Part shown: in pieces, positions 5,577 through 14,312 of the stretch
How the letters are laid out: every line of letters begins with the position of its first letter
Position numbering within the stretch: the stretch's first letter is position 1
The notes under the pieces: model-generated
The model's input: only the letters and a program-made list of their open reading frames with translations
Database searches by the model: none
Told to the model about the DNA's origin: nothing
Translations under genes and position numbers: made by a program
Source of the DNA: JAAYBR01 sp033813475
GTDB taxonomy: Bacteria > Hydrogenedentota > Hydrogenedentia > Hydrogenedentales > CAITNO01
Assembly: GCA_033813475.1 (NCBI GenBank)
Contig: JAPXRP010000071.1
Span: forward strand, 1 to 19,478
Reading direction: 5' to 3'
Length of the DNA stretch: 19,478 nt

Positions 5577-8312
5577 GTCCATCTCTTCGGGGGAGAGGGC
5601 GACCTCGTGGTGGCCCGCGTCGAGGAGGGCGGTGAGACGGCTGGCGACGGCGCCGAAGCGGCCAGGCGGGGTCTCGGGTTCGCTGTTCTCCTGGAGGCCG
5701 CCCCAGGCGGTGTAGGCGACGAGGGGGCCGAGGGCGTTGTAGGACTTGGAGAACGCCCCTTCGGGGTCGCCGGTGAGGACGGGCGGGGCGGCCTGCGGGC
5801 CGCCGTCGTGGCAGCGGACGCAGTGGCGGTCGAGGACGGGCTGCACGAGGATCGGGTAGCTGAGGGGCTTGGACCCGTCGGGGCCGGGGGTGATGACGGA
5901 GGGCTCGCGGCGCGCGGCGAGGGTCGCGGCGGCGGGGGGCGGGGTGCCGTGGCGCGACTCGTGGCAGCCGACGCAGGAGGCCTTTTCGCCGGGCTGGAGG
6001 TAGGTCACACTGCGCATGGTCTGGAGGGCGCGGCCGCGCTCGTCCAATATCTGGAAGTGCAGGGGGATGCGCGCGGGGGCGCGAAAGTACGCGGAGCCGT
6101 CGGCCTCGACGGGCACGGTGCCGAGGACCTGTTTCCCCGGCGAGGCGCTGGCCAGGCCGACCATGGGCTGGTTGGCGTTGGGCGTGGTCTTGGGCAGCAC
6201 CTGCACGATGCGGAGGCTCTTCACGGCCCCGGGCGCGATGCCGTAGTAGCCGTGGGACGCGTCCTGCATGTAAAACAGCCCCTCGTCGCCGAGGGAGGCG
6301 TCGGTCTCGCCGGGGATGACGGGCGGGCGGGGCCGGGGGCGCAGCGGCACGGCCCACAGGCTGGAGATGTTCGGGTCGCGGTAGAGCAGCTCGCGGTTGC
6401 CGTCGGCGTCGGCGAGATACAGGCCAAACTGGTTCGCCGGGTTGGCGGCGGGCTCGCCGATGAGGCCGTCGTAGCTGTACGACACGAGGAAAACCGTCTC
6501 GGACAGGGGCGTCGGGCTCTTGTAGCAGTGGCCGGGCCAGCGGCGGGCCTCCTCCGGGGTCAGGTATTCGGCGGGGCTGCCGGGGGCGTGCCAGTTGGCC
6601 GGGGGCACGATGGTCTCGCTCTCGGGGAAGGGGGCGTCAGGCGTGAGGCGGCGCAGGGGCGCCTCGTTCTCCAGCCCGAGACGGCGGTCCACCAGGACGA
6701 CGGAGCCCGCCGTCATGGCGTGGTGCGCGGCGGCGGTGGCCATGACCAGCGGCGACCCGGGCACCTGCCGCGCCTCCCACACGCCCACGGGGTTGAAGGT
6801 GTTGTTGCCGTAGTAGGCGCCGGGCGACGACCCGTCGGGGCGGGTCATCCAGAGCTGCTGGTAGTGGACGGCGTTGCGGTCCACATAGTCCCAGCGCGTG
6901 TAAATGACGCGGCCGTCGGCCAGCACCGCCGGGTCCCACTCGTTGGTCTCGTGGTACGAGACGGGGTGCGGGTTGGCGCCGTCGGCGTCGGCCACGGCGA
7001 GGGTGTACACGTCGCACGGCCCGCCGCCGCAGCGGTGGAATCCGCCGCGCCGCGTGGAGACGAACAGGATCTTCCCACTGGGCAGCTCGCGGGGCGAGAA
7101 GTCGTCATACGCCCCGTCGGTCAGTTGCCGCAGGCCGGAGCCGTCCGGCCGGATCTCGTAGAGGTGGTAATGCCGCGCGCGGGTCTCCGGGGTGGGCTTC
7201 CATTCCGGCACCGACGGCGACGCGCACCACGCGAAGAGGATGCGGTCCGCGTCGTGGGTGGGCTCGGGGTGCATGAAATTGCCGTCGGGGAACAGGCCGT
7301 CCGTCAGGGGGCGGCAGGCCATGGATTCTCCGGGGTTCTCCAGGACAAACAGCCCGCCGCCCGCGCGGGCGAGGCGGCCGTAAACCTGCGTGAGCTGGTG
7401 GCTGAAGGCCGAGGGCACATGCTTCGCGAAGAGGATGGGGCCGGTCCGCGCGAGGGGGTCCGACAGCATCAGCCGCCGCCGCGCCCAGTGCGCCCGCCGC
7501 CACAGATCCTCCCAGCGCGGGTCGCCGTCCGGCGGCGCGGCCGCCGCCAGGGCCGCGTGGGCGGCCTCCAGGGCGCGCCACTCCGCCAGCAGGTCCTCCG
7601 GCGGCGACGCCAGCCGCGCCGCGAGGGCGTTGCCCTGCGCGAGGACGCGGGACACCGCCACGGCATGCGTCACAGGCTCGCGCGCCGCGCCGATGCCGTC
7701 GCGCAGCCGCCAGTCGTGCTCGATGAGCGCGCGCCCGATCCCCGGGCGCGGCGCGGGGGACACGGGGGGAGGAAACACCTCCGCCGCGGGCGGCGGTGTC
7801 AGCGGGACCGGAAGCGTCTCCGCACCCAGCGCCAGCGCGGCGCCCCGCCAATGGACCACGGACTCACCGGGGCCGCCGACAACGCGCAGGCGCAGGATGG
7901 CGTCCCCCGCGTCAGGGGCCAGGGCCTCCAAACGGACCGTCTGCCCGCCGGTGAGTTTCTGGAGCGCGGGGGCCAGGTCAAAGGACATGCCCACGCGGGC
8001 CGACCGGCCCTCCGGCAGGGACACTTCGGCGCGGCAGGGCGTCCCGGCGGGAATCCCGCTGACGGGAACTTCGATCACCACCTCCTCGCCCCGGCGCAGG
8101 CACGCGGCGAAGGCGGCGCCGCCCAGCGCGGCCACCTGCGGCCCCTCCTCCCCGGCGACCAGATGGAACCCGCAGGTGGCAAGACCCGGCGCGGGCGCGG
8201 CCGCGCCGTCAAAAAACACCCGGGGCGCGGCGAACGCGGGCGGGTCCGCGGCCTGGACGCACACAGAAAACATTCCCAGCGCAAGCGGGCAAAGAAGGGT
8301 TCGCAGCAGCAT
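5466..8312 (-). CDS. Secreted diheme cytochrome c with hydrazine-synthase-alpha-like (TolB-like propeller) domain
   Basis: The 948-residue protein begins with a signal peptide (MLLRTLLCPLALGMFS..., cleavage near residue 21). The ATG at 8312 is preceded by GGAG at seven bases. The middle (about 290-700) contains WD-like blade repeats such as EIRPDGSGLRQLTDG and WMTRPDGSSPGAYYG, and the YxRWDYVDR segment near 471-479. It resembles the middle domain of the hydrazine synthase alpha subunit that is widespread in non-anammox Planctomycetes and relatives. Two c-type haem sites follow: C780-VGC-H784 and C831-VRC-H835. It would be periplasmic; an electron-transfer or oxidoreductase role is likely but the substrate is unknown. 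No beta or gamma hydrazine synthase partners are nearby, so it is not evidence of anammox. Its last 36 codons exist twice because of the cassette insertion. Confidence 0.9.
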   Translation of the reverse strand: MLLRTLLCPLALGMFSVCVQAADPPAFAAPRVFFDGAAAPAPGLATCGFHLVAGEEGPQVAALGGAAFAACLRRGEEVVIEVPVSGIPAGTPCRAEVSLPEGRSARVGMSFDLAPALQKLTGGQTVRLEALAPDAGDAILRLRVVGGPGESVVHWRGAALALGAETLPVPLTPPPAAEVFPPPVSPAPRPGIGRALIEHDWRLRDGIGAAREPVTHAVAVSRVLAQGNALAARLASPPEDLLAEWRALEAAHAALAAAAPPDGDPRWEDLWRRAHWARRRLMLSDPLARTGPILFAKHVPSAFSHQLTQVYGRLARAGGGLFVLENPGESMACRPLTDGLFPDGNFMHPEPTHDADRILFAWCASPSVPEWKPTPETRARHYHLYEIRPDGSGLRQLTDGAYDDFSPRELPSGKILFVSTRRGGFHRCGGGPCDVYTLAVADADGANPHPVSYHETNEWDPAVLADGRVIYTRWDYVDRNAVHYQQLWMTRPDGSSPGAYYGNNTFNPVGVWEARQVPGSPLVMATAAAHHAMTAGSVVLVDRRLGLENEAPLRRLTPDAPFPESETIVPPANWHAPGSPAEYLTPEEARRWPGHCYKSPTPLSETVFLVSYSYDGLIGEPAANPANQFGLYLADADGNRELLYRDPNISSLWAVPLRPRPRPPVIPGETDASLGDEGLFYMQDASHGYYGIAPGAVKSLRIVQVLPKTTPNANQPMVGLASASPGKQVLGTVPVEADGSAYFRAPARIPLHFQILDERGRALQTMRSVTYLQPGEKASCVGCHESRHGTPPPAAATLAARREPSVITPGPDGSKPLSYPILVQPVLDRHCVRCHDGGPQAAPPVLTGDPEGAFSKSYNALGPLVAYTAWGGLQENSEPETPPGRFGAVASRLTALLDAGHHEVALSPEEMDRLTTWMDANALFYGTFKPEDQARQLKGERIEGPELH

Positions 8313-8511
8313 GACAGTCTCCAACTTCGGCGCGCGGGGCGGGCCGGCCCGGCCCTGCGGCGGCTTCTGCCTCCAACCGCCCCAGTGTACACCAAACCCC
8401 GCGAAAGCGTTGCCCGGAGGCGCGGGGCGGTCTGCCGGAGGGGACCGGGCGGGCGCGCGGGGGGGAGACGGACGCCTTTCCGCATGCACGGCGTCCCGCC
8501 CCCGCGCCGTC

Positions 8512-10251
8512 CTACTTGTAGTGGCGGATGAGGGCGTCCACGAAGGCGGCGGCGAAGGCCTCGCGCCACGCGGGGTCGGCCAGGGCGGCCTGGTCCTGCG
8601 CGTTGAGCATGTTGGCCGCCTCGATCAGGACCTTGGTGGGGACGCAGCAGTTGCGGAGCACGGCGGGCACATAGGCGCGGCCGCCGCGCTGGCGGATGAC
8701 GTTGCGCACGGGGCTGCCCGCGGAGTGGACCTTGACCGGGGGCCTGCTTCCGCGCAGGGCGTCCAGGAAGGTTTCGGCGAAGGCGCGAGAGAGCGCCTCG
8801 TCCTTGCGCCGCTGCGAGGCGGTGCAGGTGGCGGTGCGGGCGCCGCTGGACTCCTTGTAGCGGTGGTAGAGGCTGCCCGCCGGGGTTTCCGAGTCGCGGC
8901 GGTAGTCGGCGCCGGGCACATAGACCATGGTCCCGCGCACGGAGTCGTTGTAGATGGCGTCGCAGTGGATGGAGGCGAAGATGACCTTGCGCTCCGGCAC
9001 GCCCGCCGCGCGCTCGCGGCGGTAGATGTCGTTGGCCAGGTACCACCGCAGGTTGGCGGAAATCTTCGCGTCCTCGATGCGGTAATTCGGCGTGACCAGC
9101 ACCACCTCGTCGTCGTCGTGCGTGAAACGGCGCGCCCCGCTCTCCCGGTGCTGCTGGTTCGGGTCGAGCACGGTCATGTGCACCTTCGCGCGGGTCTCCG
9201 ACTCGAGAATGCGCTTGATCCGGCACGCGATGTCGTAGTTCAGCTCGTCCTCGTACAGCCCCAGCTTTGACACCGCCGCCCCCTGGTCCCGCCCGCCGTG
9301 GCCCGGGTCCAGAATCACCACCACGCCCTCCAGGCCGCTCGAGGTGACCTTCTCCGACCGGACGCGCTCAAGCTCGGCCCGCATGGCCTCGTAGTTGCCC
9401 CGCTGCGCCGTGCCCGCCGGCTGGTAGGGGTCCGACAGCATCTCCAGGGGGATGCGCACCCGCTGGCCCGCGCAGACTTTGCGGGCGTCGCGGATGGCGC
9501 TGCGCTTCTGGATCACCCCGCAGGCCTCCAGAATGTCGCTGTTCTCATAGTAGTCCGTGAACCGCGCCACGGTCCGGTACAGCGTCTCCCCCTTCTGCAG
9601 CCGGTATTCCGCGTAGGCGCCCTGGCGGTCCTCGCCGTACTGGAGCACCCCGCCGGCCGCCGGCGGCAGGACGGAACCCGCCGCCTCGGGCGGCGCCGCC
9701 GGCTCGTGCCCCGGAGAGGGCGTCCGCATCGCCGGAAGCAGCAGCTCCCGCGGCATCAGCACCCGCTGCCCGCGCACCAGCGGGCTGTCCGGCGTGATCT
9801 CCGTGTCGGCCGTCCGCAGACGCGCCACCAGCGCCGCGTCGCCCGCCAGCCATTCCGCCAGCGCCGCCAGGGACTCCGTGCCCGACGCGCCGTCATAGGT
9901 CACCGTGTGCCACCACCCGTCCCCGTCCACATAGTCCTGGGGAAACAGGGCCTCCAGCATCCGCCGGCGCGCGGCATCGTTGATCCGGCCGCTCGGGATC
10001 GCCACCATCTGACGGTTGCGGTACTGCTTCCAGTCCTCCGCCGACGCCAGATAGCGCCGCAGAAACGCCTCCAGTTGCGCGTCTCCCCGGGGCAGGGAGG
10101 CCTCCAGGTAGAGGATGCGCGCGGACCGCAGGGCGGCGGACACCCCGGCGTCCAGCTCTTTGCGGATGATCGTGTCCGCCCAAGCCCCCCCGCTCAGGAG
10201 CGCCCCCAGCGCCAGCAGTCCCAAGATGCGCCTCGACAGATAGGCTTTCAA
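8512..10251 (-). CDS. N-acetylmuramoyl-L-alanine amidase (amidase_3) with LysM domain
   Basis: This is a cell-wall hydrolase that cleaves the bond between N-acetylmuramic acid and L-alanine in peptidoglycan. The 579-residue product begins with a signal peptide (KAYLSRRILGLLALGALLSG, ending near AWA25). It has a helical N-terminal region, a LysM-type peptidoglycan-binding motif (about 212-270, YRLQKGETLYRTVARF...) and a C-terminal amidase_3 domain (about 308-579). Zinc and catalytic residues are visible: H318 in DPGHGG, E334 in LYEDELN, H429 in ASIHCDA and E544 in LIEAAN. I chose the TTG at 10251 because AGGAG (10261-10265) lies nine bases upstream and the signal peptide starts exactly there. 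The longer frame from 10383 would precede the signal peptide with 44 residues of unlikely sequence. It likely acts in the periplasm in wall turnover or daughter-cell separation. Confidence 0.92.
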   Translation of the reverse strand: MKAYLSRRILGLLALGALLSGGAWADTIIRKELDAGVSAALRSARILYLEASLPRGDAQLEAFLRRYLASAEDWKQYRNRQMVAIPSGRINDAARRRMLEALFPQDYVDGDGWWHTVTYDGASGTESLAALAEWLAGDAALVARLRTADTEITPDSPLVRGQRVLMPRELLLPAMRTPSPGHEPAAPPEAAGSVLPPAAGGVLQYGEDRQGAYAEYRLQKGETLYRTVARFTDYYENSDILEACGVIQKRSAIRDARKVCAGQRVRIPLEMLSDPYQPAGTAQRGNYEAMRAELERVRSEKVTSSGLEGVVVILDPGHGGRDQGAAVSKLGLYEDELNYDIACRIKRILESETRAKVHMTVLDPNQQHRESGARRFTHDDDEVVLVTPNYRIEDAKISANLRWYLANDIYRRERAAGVPERKVIFASIHCDAIYNDSVRGTMVYVPGADYRRDSETPAGSLYHRYKESSGARTATCTASQRRKDEALSRAFAETFLDALRGSRPPVKVHSAGSPVRNVIRQRGGRAYVPAVLRNCCVPTKVLIEAANMLNAQDQAALADPAWREAFAAAFVDALIRHYK

Positions 10252-10311
10252 CCCGGCGGACTCCTCATGATCTTGCGTGACCGACGGCACCGCAGCCGCC
10301 GCGCACCACAC

Positions 10312-10341
10312 AATATAGCACGGGAACCCGAAAAAATACAA
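10312..10341 (-). promoter_or_regulatory. Candidate promoter of the amidase gene
   Basis: On the minus strand TATATT (10312-10317) matches the -10 consensus at 5 of 6 positions. TTGTAT (10336-10341) lies 18 bases upstream but matches -35 at only 3 of 6. The segment is a conspicuous AT-rich island in a very GC-rich sequence. It would give a leader of about 55 bases before the TTG start at 10251. Confidence 0.4.
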
Positions 10342-10443
10342 TATGTAGCGTGAGAAAATTGCGGGGATGTCAAGAAACCCCACAGGTAGCGGTAAACACG
10401 CGCATGCGGCCAGGGAAGGGGCCGCCGACAGGGTGGGCGCGGA

Positions 10444-11448
10444 CTAGTCCCGCACCCGGTCCATCCGGGCCGCCCAGTCCCGCAGGAAGGCGGCGCGCCA
10501 GCGGTTGACCGTCTTGGCGCCCGGATAACGCCCCTCGGCCAGTGCCGGGTCCGGCGAATCGGTCCAATAGTGCGGCCCATGTTCCGTGGCCGTGAAACGC
10601 CCGCCCCAGTGCTCCCCCGCCGGATCACCGGGAGGACCCGCGAGAAGATACAGCAGCGACGGCGTGTCGCCCATCTTAATGTGCCCCATCTTGCCCACGA
10701 GGAAGTCCCCCAGCGCGCCGTGGCCGCGCACATGGGCGTCCAGAAAGGCCCGGTTGTCCAGGTCGCCCGCCTGGTCGCCGCCGACATACATGCCGCGGAA
10801 GGTGCCGTCCGCCTCGATCCACCACAGGCCGGGGTGGTGCTTGAAAAGGTAGTCCCGCGCGGCCCGGTCCTGGCTGGTGTTCCACGAGCCGATGGCGTAG
10901 ACGCGGATCCGGTCCACGATGTCGGGGGCGTCGTGGACCGCCTGGGCCACGTCGGTGATGGACCCCCACACGAGCACCCAGAGCGGGCGCGGGTCTTCGG
11001 CGCGGGCGCGCTCCACGAGCAGCCGGGACCCTTCCGTGGGGGCGCTGAACCCCTCCGGCGGGGCGGGGTCGGCCGCGCCCTGGCCCACCAGCGCGCGCAG
11101 CGCGTCCGGCGCGGGGTAGCGGGGACAGTGCCGTCGCAGGCGCGGGTAGTCCTCCGCATACGCGGCGATCACCTCGTGCCAGTGGGCGGCCCGGCCCTTG
11201 TCCGGCGGCGAGGCGACCAGCCCCTCGAGGTCGAGCACATCGGCGTAGACCAGCAGGTGGACCGCCGACTGGAAGTCGTCGGGGTCGGAGCCGCCGATGT
11301 CGGAGGAGACCAGCACGCGGGGCCGCTCCCCGGAGAGCGCGCCCCCGGCGGGCTCCGGCCCGGCGGCGCAGGCGCGGCAGAACATGCCCGAGGACAGGGT
11401 GAGGGCCGCGGCCGCGAGCAGGCAGCAAGAGGGCGGGCGCGGGCTCAT
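10444..11448 (-). CDS. Secreted nucleoside-hydrolase-like protein (DUF1593/Sde182 N-terminal type)
   Basis: The 334-residue protein has an N-terminal signal peptide (about 1-29, hydrophobic run CCLLAAAALTLSSG). This is followed by VLVSSDIGGSDPDDFQS (45-61), the aspartate cluster (D50, D55, D57, D58) that in nucleoside hydrolases binds calcium and the ribose. The next stretch, AVHLLVYADVLDLEGLVAS (62-80), is typical of the nucleoside-hydrolase-like family found in Sde182-type secreted proteins of polysaccharide degraders. WVLVWGSITDVAQAV and GSWNTSQD match the later part of the fold. Its ATG overlaps the sulfatase stop as ATGA (11445-11448), so translation of the two is coupled and they probably act on the same external substrate. 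The true substrate is unknown. Length fits a single catalytic domain without the C-terminal extension of Sde182. Confidence 0.85.
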   Translation of the reverse strand: MSPRPPSCCLLAAAALTLSSGMFCRACAAGPEPAGGALSGERPRVLVSSDIGGSDPDDFQSAVHLLVYADVLDLEGLVASPPDKGRAAHWHEVIAAYAEDYPRLRRHCPRYPAPDALRALVGQGAADPAPPEGFSAPTEGSRLLVERARAEDPRPLWVLVWGSITDVAQAVHDAPDIVDRIRVYAIGSWNTSQDRAARDYLFKHHPGLWWIEADGTFRGMYVGGDQAGDLDNRAFLDAHVRGHGALGDFLVGKMGHIKMGDTPSLLYLLAGPPGDPAGEHWGGRFTATEHGPHYWTDSPDPALAEGRYPGAKTVNRWRAAFLRDWAARMDRVRD

Positions 11449-12776
11449 GAGGCCCTCCAGTCGGTCTTCTCAAAGGCCGCCATCCGGGCCTCGAATTCCG
11501 CCACCTTGCCAGGATGTTTCCCGGCGAGGTTGTTCCGCTCGCCCGGGTCCTCGCGCAGGTTGAACAGCAGCGCGCCGTGCTCCAGCGGCTCGCCGTAAAC
11601 CTTTCCCTTAAACGGGCGCTTGTACTTCCAGTCGCCGCGCCGGAGGGATTGCAGGCTGTCCGCGAGGAAGTAGAAGAACTCCCGCTCCGCGGGCGGTGTG
11701 CCGTCGAGCAGCAGGGGCGACACGTCCTGCCCGTCGAGCGTGACCCCCTCCGGCGGCGCGCCTCCGGCCAGGGCGAGGAAGGTGGGCAGGAGGTCGAGGG
11801 TGGACGCGAAGGCCGTCTCCACGCGGGGCTTCAGCCGCCCCGGCCAGTGGAAGATGCCCGGCTCGCGCATGCCGCCCTCGAAGGTGGTGCCCTTCTGGCC
11901 GCGCAGGGGGCCGGGGCTGCCCCCGTGCTCCTTGTAGTGGGTCCAGGGGCCGTTGTCGCTCGTGAAGACCACCAGCGTGTTCTCCGCGACCCCCGCCTCC
12001 GCGAGGGCGTCCAGAATCTGCCCGGCGCTCCAGTCAATCTCCTCGATCACGTCGCCGTAGAGCCCGCCCTTGGATTTGCCCCGAAACGCGTCGCCGCAGT
12101 GCAGCGGCACATGCGGCATGCTGTGCGGCACATACAGGAAGAACGGCGCGTCCTTCGACCGCCGGATGAAGTCCACGGCCTCCTCCGTGTAGCGGCGGGT
12201 CAGGGTGTCCTGGTTGGCCGGCTGCTCCACGATCTCCCCGTTGCGCATCAGCGGCAGCGGCGGGTCGCCGCGCTTGTTGTTCTCCATGTCGTTGCTGTAC
12301 GGCAGCCCGAAATAGTAGTCGAAGCCGTGGTTCATGGGCAGATGCGGGGGCAGGTGGCCGAGGTGCCATTTGCCGATGCAGGCCGTGGCGTAGCCGCGCG
12401 CCTTGAGCAGCTCCGCAACCGTCCGCTCGCTGTCGGGCAGGCCGTGCTCCGACTGCGGGAAGAGCACCTTGGTGATGCCCGGGCGCACGGGGTAGCGCCC
12501 CGTGAGCAGGGCCGCGCGCGACGGCGAGCACACAGGGGCGGCGCTGCAGAAGTCCGTGAACCGGACCCCCGCCGCCGCCATCGCGTCCAGCCTGGGCGTG
12601 CGGATCGTCGTGCTGCCGTAGCAGCCCAGGTCGCCGTAGCCCAGGTCGTCGCAGAAGATGACCACGAAGTTCGGCGGCTTCGGCGCGGCCGCCCGGCCCG
12701 TCCCGGCGGCGAGCAGCCCGGCCCCGGCGGCCAGCCCCAACCTGCCCAGCAGGTCCCTGCGCGTAAGGATGTCCAT
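11445..12776 (-). CDS. Tat-exported arylsulfatase-type sulfatase
   Basis: This 443-residue type I sulfatase would hydrolyse sulfate esters after conversion of its active-site cysteine to formylglycine. The conversion signature is C83-S-P-S-R-A-A-L-L-T-G-R. Other active-site elements are visible: metal ligands in FCDDLGYGD (D43, D44), GKWHLG (K136, H138), TSDNGP (D274, N275) and K295 in RGQKGTTFEGG. The N-terminus TRRDLLGRLGLAAGAGLLAA is a twin-arginine signal, so the folded enzyme goes to the periplasm or beyond. The ATG is backed by AAGGAG nine bases upstream. It leads a two-gene unit with the nucleoside-hydrolase-like gene (ATGA overlap). Sulfatases of this shape are abundant in Planctomycetes and Lentisphaerae, where they desulfate polysaccharides; the exact substrate cannot be told. 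No sulfatase-maturase gene is in view. Confidence 0.95.
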   Translation of the reverse strand: MDILTRRDLLGRLGLAAGAGLLAAGTGRAAAPKPPNFVVIFCDDLGYGDLGCYGSTTIRTPRLDAMAAAGVRFTDFCSAAPVCSPSRAALLTGRYPVRPGITKVLFPQSEHGLPDSERTVAELLKARGYATACIGKWHLGHLPPHLPMNHGFDYYFGLPYSNDMENNKRGDPPLPLMRNGEIVEQPANQDTLTRRYTEEAVDFIRRSKDAPFFLYVPHSMPHVPLHCGDAFRGKSKGGLYGDVIEEIDWSAGQILDALAEAGVAENTLVVFTSDNGPWTHYKEHGGSPGPLRGQKGTTFEGGMREPGIFHWPGRLKPRVETAFASTLDLLPTFLALAGGAPPEGVTLDGQDVSPLLLDGTPPAEREFFYFLADSLQSLRRGDWKYKRPFKGKVYGEPLEHGALLFNLREDPGERNNLAGKHPGKVAEFEARMAAFEKTDWRAS

Positions 12777-12844
12777 GGCATGCGGCTCCTTCTATTGGAG
12801 CCATGATACCCGAGCACGCGCGCGCGGACAACCGGGGCGGGATC

Positions 12845-12886
12845 AAAAACATTGGGGGCGGCCCGCCCGTTGGACGAACCGCCCCC
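12845..12886 (-). terminator. Probable intrinsic terminator of the ammonium transporter gene
   Basis: Read leftward after the amt stop at 12935, an 8-bp all-G/C stem (12879-12886 pairing with 12854-12861, loop of 17) is followed four bases later by TTTTT (12845-12849). The location between amt and the next gene's start fits. The large loop and displaced T-tract lower confidence. Confidence 0.5.
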
Positions 12887-12934
12887 GCCTCACGCCGGGG
12901 ATTCCCTGCCCCGACTAAAAAACCGGAAGGGATC

Positions 12935-14290
12935 TCAGTAGTTGTATCCCTGCTCGTTGTGCTGCGTGATGTCCAGACCATCCATCTCCTCCTGCGGTTT
13001 CACCCGCAGGCCGACGGTCGCGTCAAGAACCTTCAGCAGGACCACCGACACCGCGCCCGACCACACCAGGGTGACCGCGATGCCCAGGAGCTGCGCCCCG
13101 AGCTGCGCGCCGATCCCCAGCCCGTTCGGCGTGTAGCCGCCCAGCGCCTTCGCCGCGAAGACCGCCGTCAGCACCGTGCCCAGCAGGCCGCCGACCCCGT
13201 GCACGCCGAAGGCGTCCAAAGAGTCGTCGTAGCCGAAATGCCGCTTGACCGACGTGGCGCAGACGAAGCACACGCCGCCCGCCGCCGCCCCGATCACCAG
13301 CGCGCCCAGGGGGCCGACAAAGCCCGACGCGGGCGTCACCGTGGCCAGCCCGGCCACGGCGCCCGTGCAGATGCCCAGCACGCTGGGCTTGCCGTACTTC
13401 ACCCACTCGATGGCCATCCACACGCAGGCGGCGGAGGCCGCCGCCAGGTGCGTCGCCACCATCGCCATGGCGGCCGTGCCGTTCGCCGCCACCGCGCTGC
13501 CCGCGTTGAACCCGAACCAGCCCACCCACAGCATGGACGTGCCGACGACGGCCAGCGTCAGGCTGTGCGGCGCCATCTGCACCTCGGGATAGCCCTGCCG
13601 TTTCCCCAGCATCACCGCGCACACCAGCGCCGCGATGCCCGCGTTCAGGTGGACGACGATCCCGCCCGCGAAGTCGAGCACGCCCCGGTCCGCCAGAAAC
13701 GCGCCCGCGCCGCCCCAGACCATGTGGGCCACGGGGAAATAGGAGAGCAGCGTCCACAGGCTCGTGAACAGCAGCATGGCCGAGAACTTCATGCGCTCCG
13801 CGAACGCGCCGATGATGAGCCCCGGCGTGATGATGGCGAAGGTGAGCTGGTAGCAGAAGAAGACCGGCTCCGGGATCGTCTGCGTCCCGTAGACGCTGTC
13901 CGGCGCCAGGCCCAGGCAGAACATCCGGTCCAGCCCCCCGATGAACGCGTTCAGCGTGATGGCGCCGGGCACCATGCCCGCCGTGCTGAACGTCAGGCTG
14001 TACCCCGCCACCGCCCACATCACCGTGACCACGCAGGTGATCACCAGGCACTGCATCAGCACCGACAGCACATTCTTCGTGCGCACCAGGCCGCCGTAGA
14101 ACAGCGCCAGCCCCGGCAGCGTCATGAACAGCACCAGCGCCATGGACGTCAGCATCCAGGCCGTGTCCCCCGAGTCCACCGCCGAGACCGCCGCCCCTTC
14201 CGCCGCCGCGGACCCCGCCCCCGCCAGGGCCGCAAAGACCGCCGCCACCCACCGCAGACCTCTTCCCCGCGCCCAAACTGACCGATTCAT
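12935..14290 (-). CDS. amt: Amt/MEP-family ammonium transporter
   Basis: The 451-residue membrane protein begins with a cleavable-type signal (to about residue 30) and then has the multi-helix Amt fold. Family signatures are clear: FYGGLVRTKN near the first helix, DFAGGIVVHLNAG (206-218) and DAFGVHGVGGLLGT (359-372). These supply the twin pore histidines H214 and H364 and the D206 equivalent of E. coli AmtB D160. The C-terminal tail GLDITQHNEQGYNY resembles the cytoplasmic tail that contacts PII proteins of the GlnK type. It transports ammonium across the inner membrane. The ATG at 14290 is chosen over an upstream frame because AAGGAG sits seven bases before it and the signal peptide starts there. 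No glnK gene is adjacent, unlike the usual glnK-amtB pair. The leader holds two strong inverted repeats that may regulate it. Confidence 0.95.
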   Translation of the reverse strand: MNRSVWARGRGLRWVAAVFAALAGAGSAAAEGAAVSAVDSGDTAWMLTSMALVLFMTLPGLALFYGGLVRTKNVLSVLMQCLVITCVVTVMWAVAGYSLTFSTAGMVPGAITLNAFIGGLDRMFCLGLAPDSVYGTQTIPEPVFFCYQLTFAIITPGLIIGAFAERMKFSAMLLFTSLWTLLSYFPVAHMVWGGAGAFLADRGVLDFAGGIVVHLNAGIAALVCAVMLGKRQGYPEVQMAPHSLTLAVVGTSMLWVGWFGFNAGSAVAANGTAAMAMVATHLAAASAACVWMAIEWVKYGKPSVLGICTGAVAGLATVTPASGFVGPLGALVIGAAAGGVCFVCATSVKRHFGYDDSLDAFGVHGVGGLLGTVLTAVFAAKALGGYTPNGLGIGAQLGAQLLGIAVTLVWSGAVSVVLLKVLDATVGLRVKPQEEMDGLDITQHNEQGYNY

Positions 14291-14312
14291 GCCGCCACTC
14301 CTTGCGTTGTTT

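Noticed and set aside
5466..8312. Reading the diheme gene as proof of anammox metabolism
   Set aside because: No other hydrazine synthase or hydrazine dehydrogenase genes are present, and HzsA-like domains occur in many non-anammox bacteria.
5607..8531. A 974-residue open frame on the plus strand opposite the diheme gene
   Set aside because: It mirrors the GC-rich codon pattern of the minus-strand gene, has valine/glycine/arginine-rich low-complexity translation, and has no ribosome site. The minus strand has clear domains and haem motifs.
7390..9270. A 626-residue plus-strand open frame
   Set aside because: It spans two real minus-strand genes and their spacer, and its translation is arginine/alanine/serine-rich with no family features.
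10368..10373. Perfect TTGACA on the minus strand upstream of the amidase
   Set aside because: No -10 box lies 16-19 bases downstream. The pair at 10312-10341 has better spacing.
12803..14281. A 492-residue plus-strand open frame over amt
   Set aside because: It is a histidine/arginine/glutamine-rich shadow of the transporter gene.
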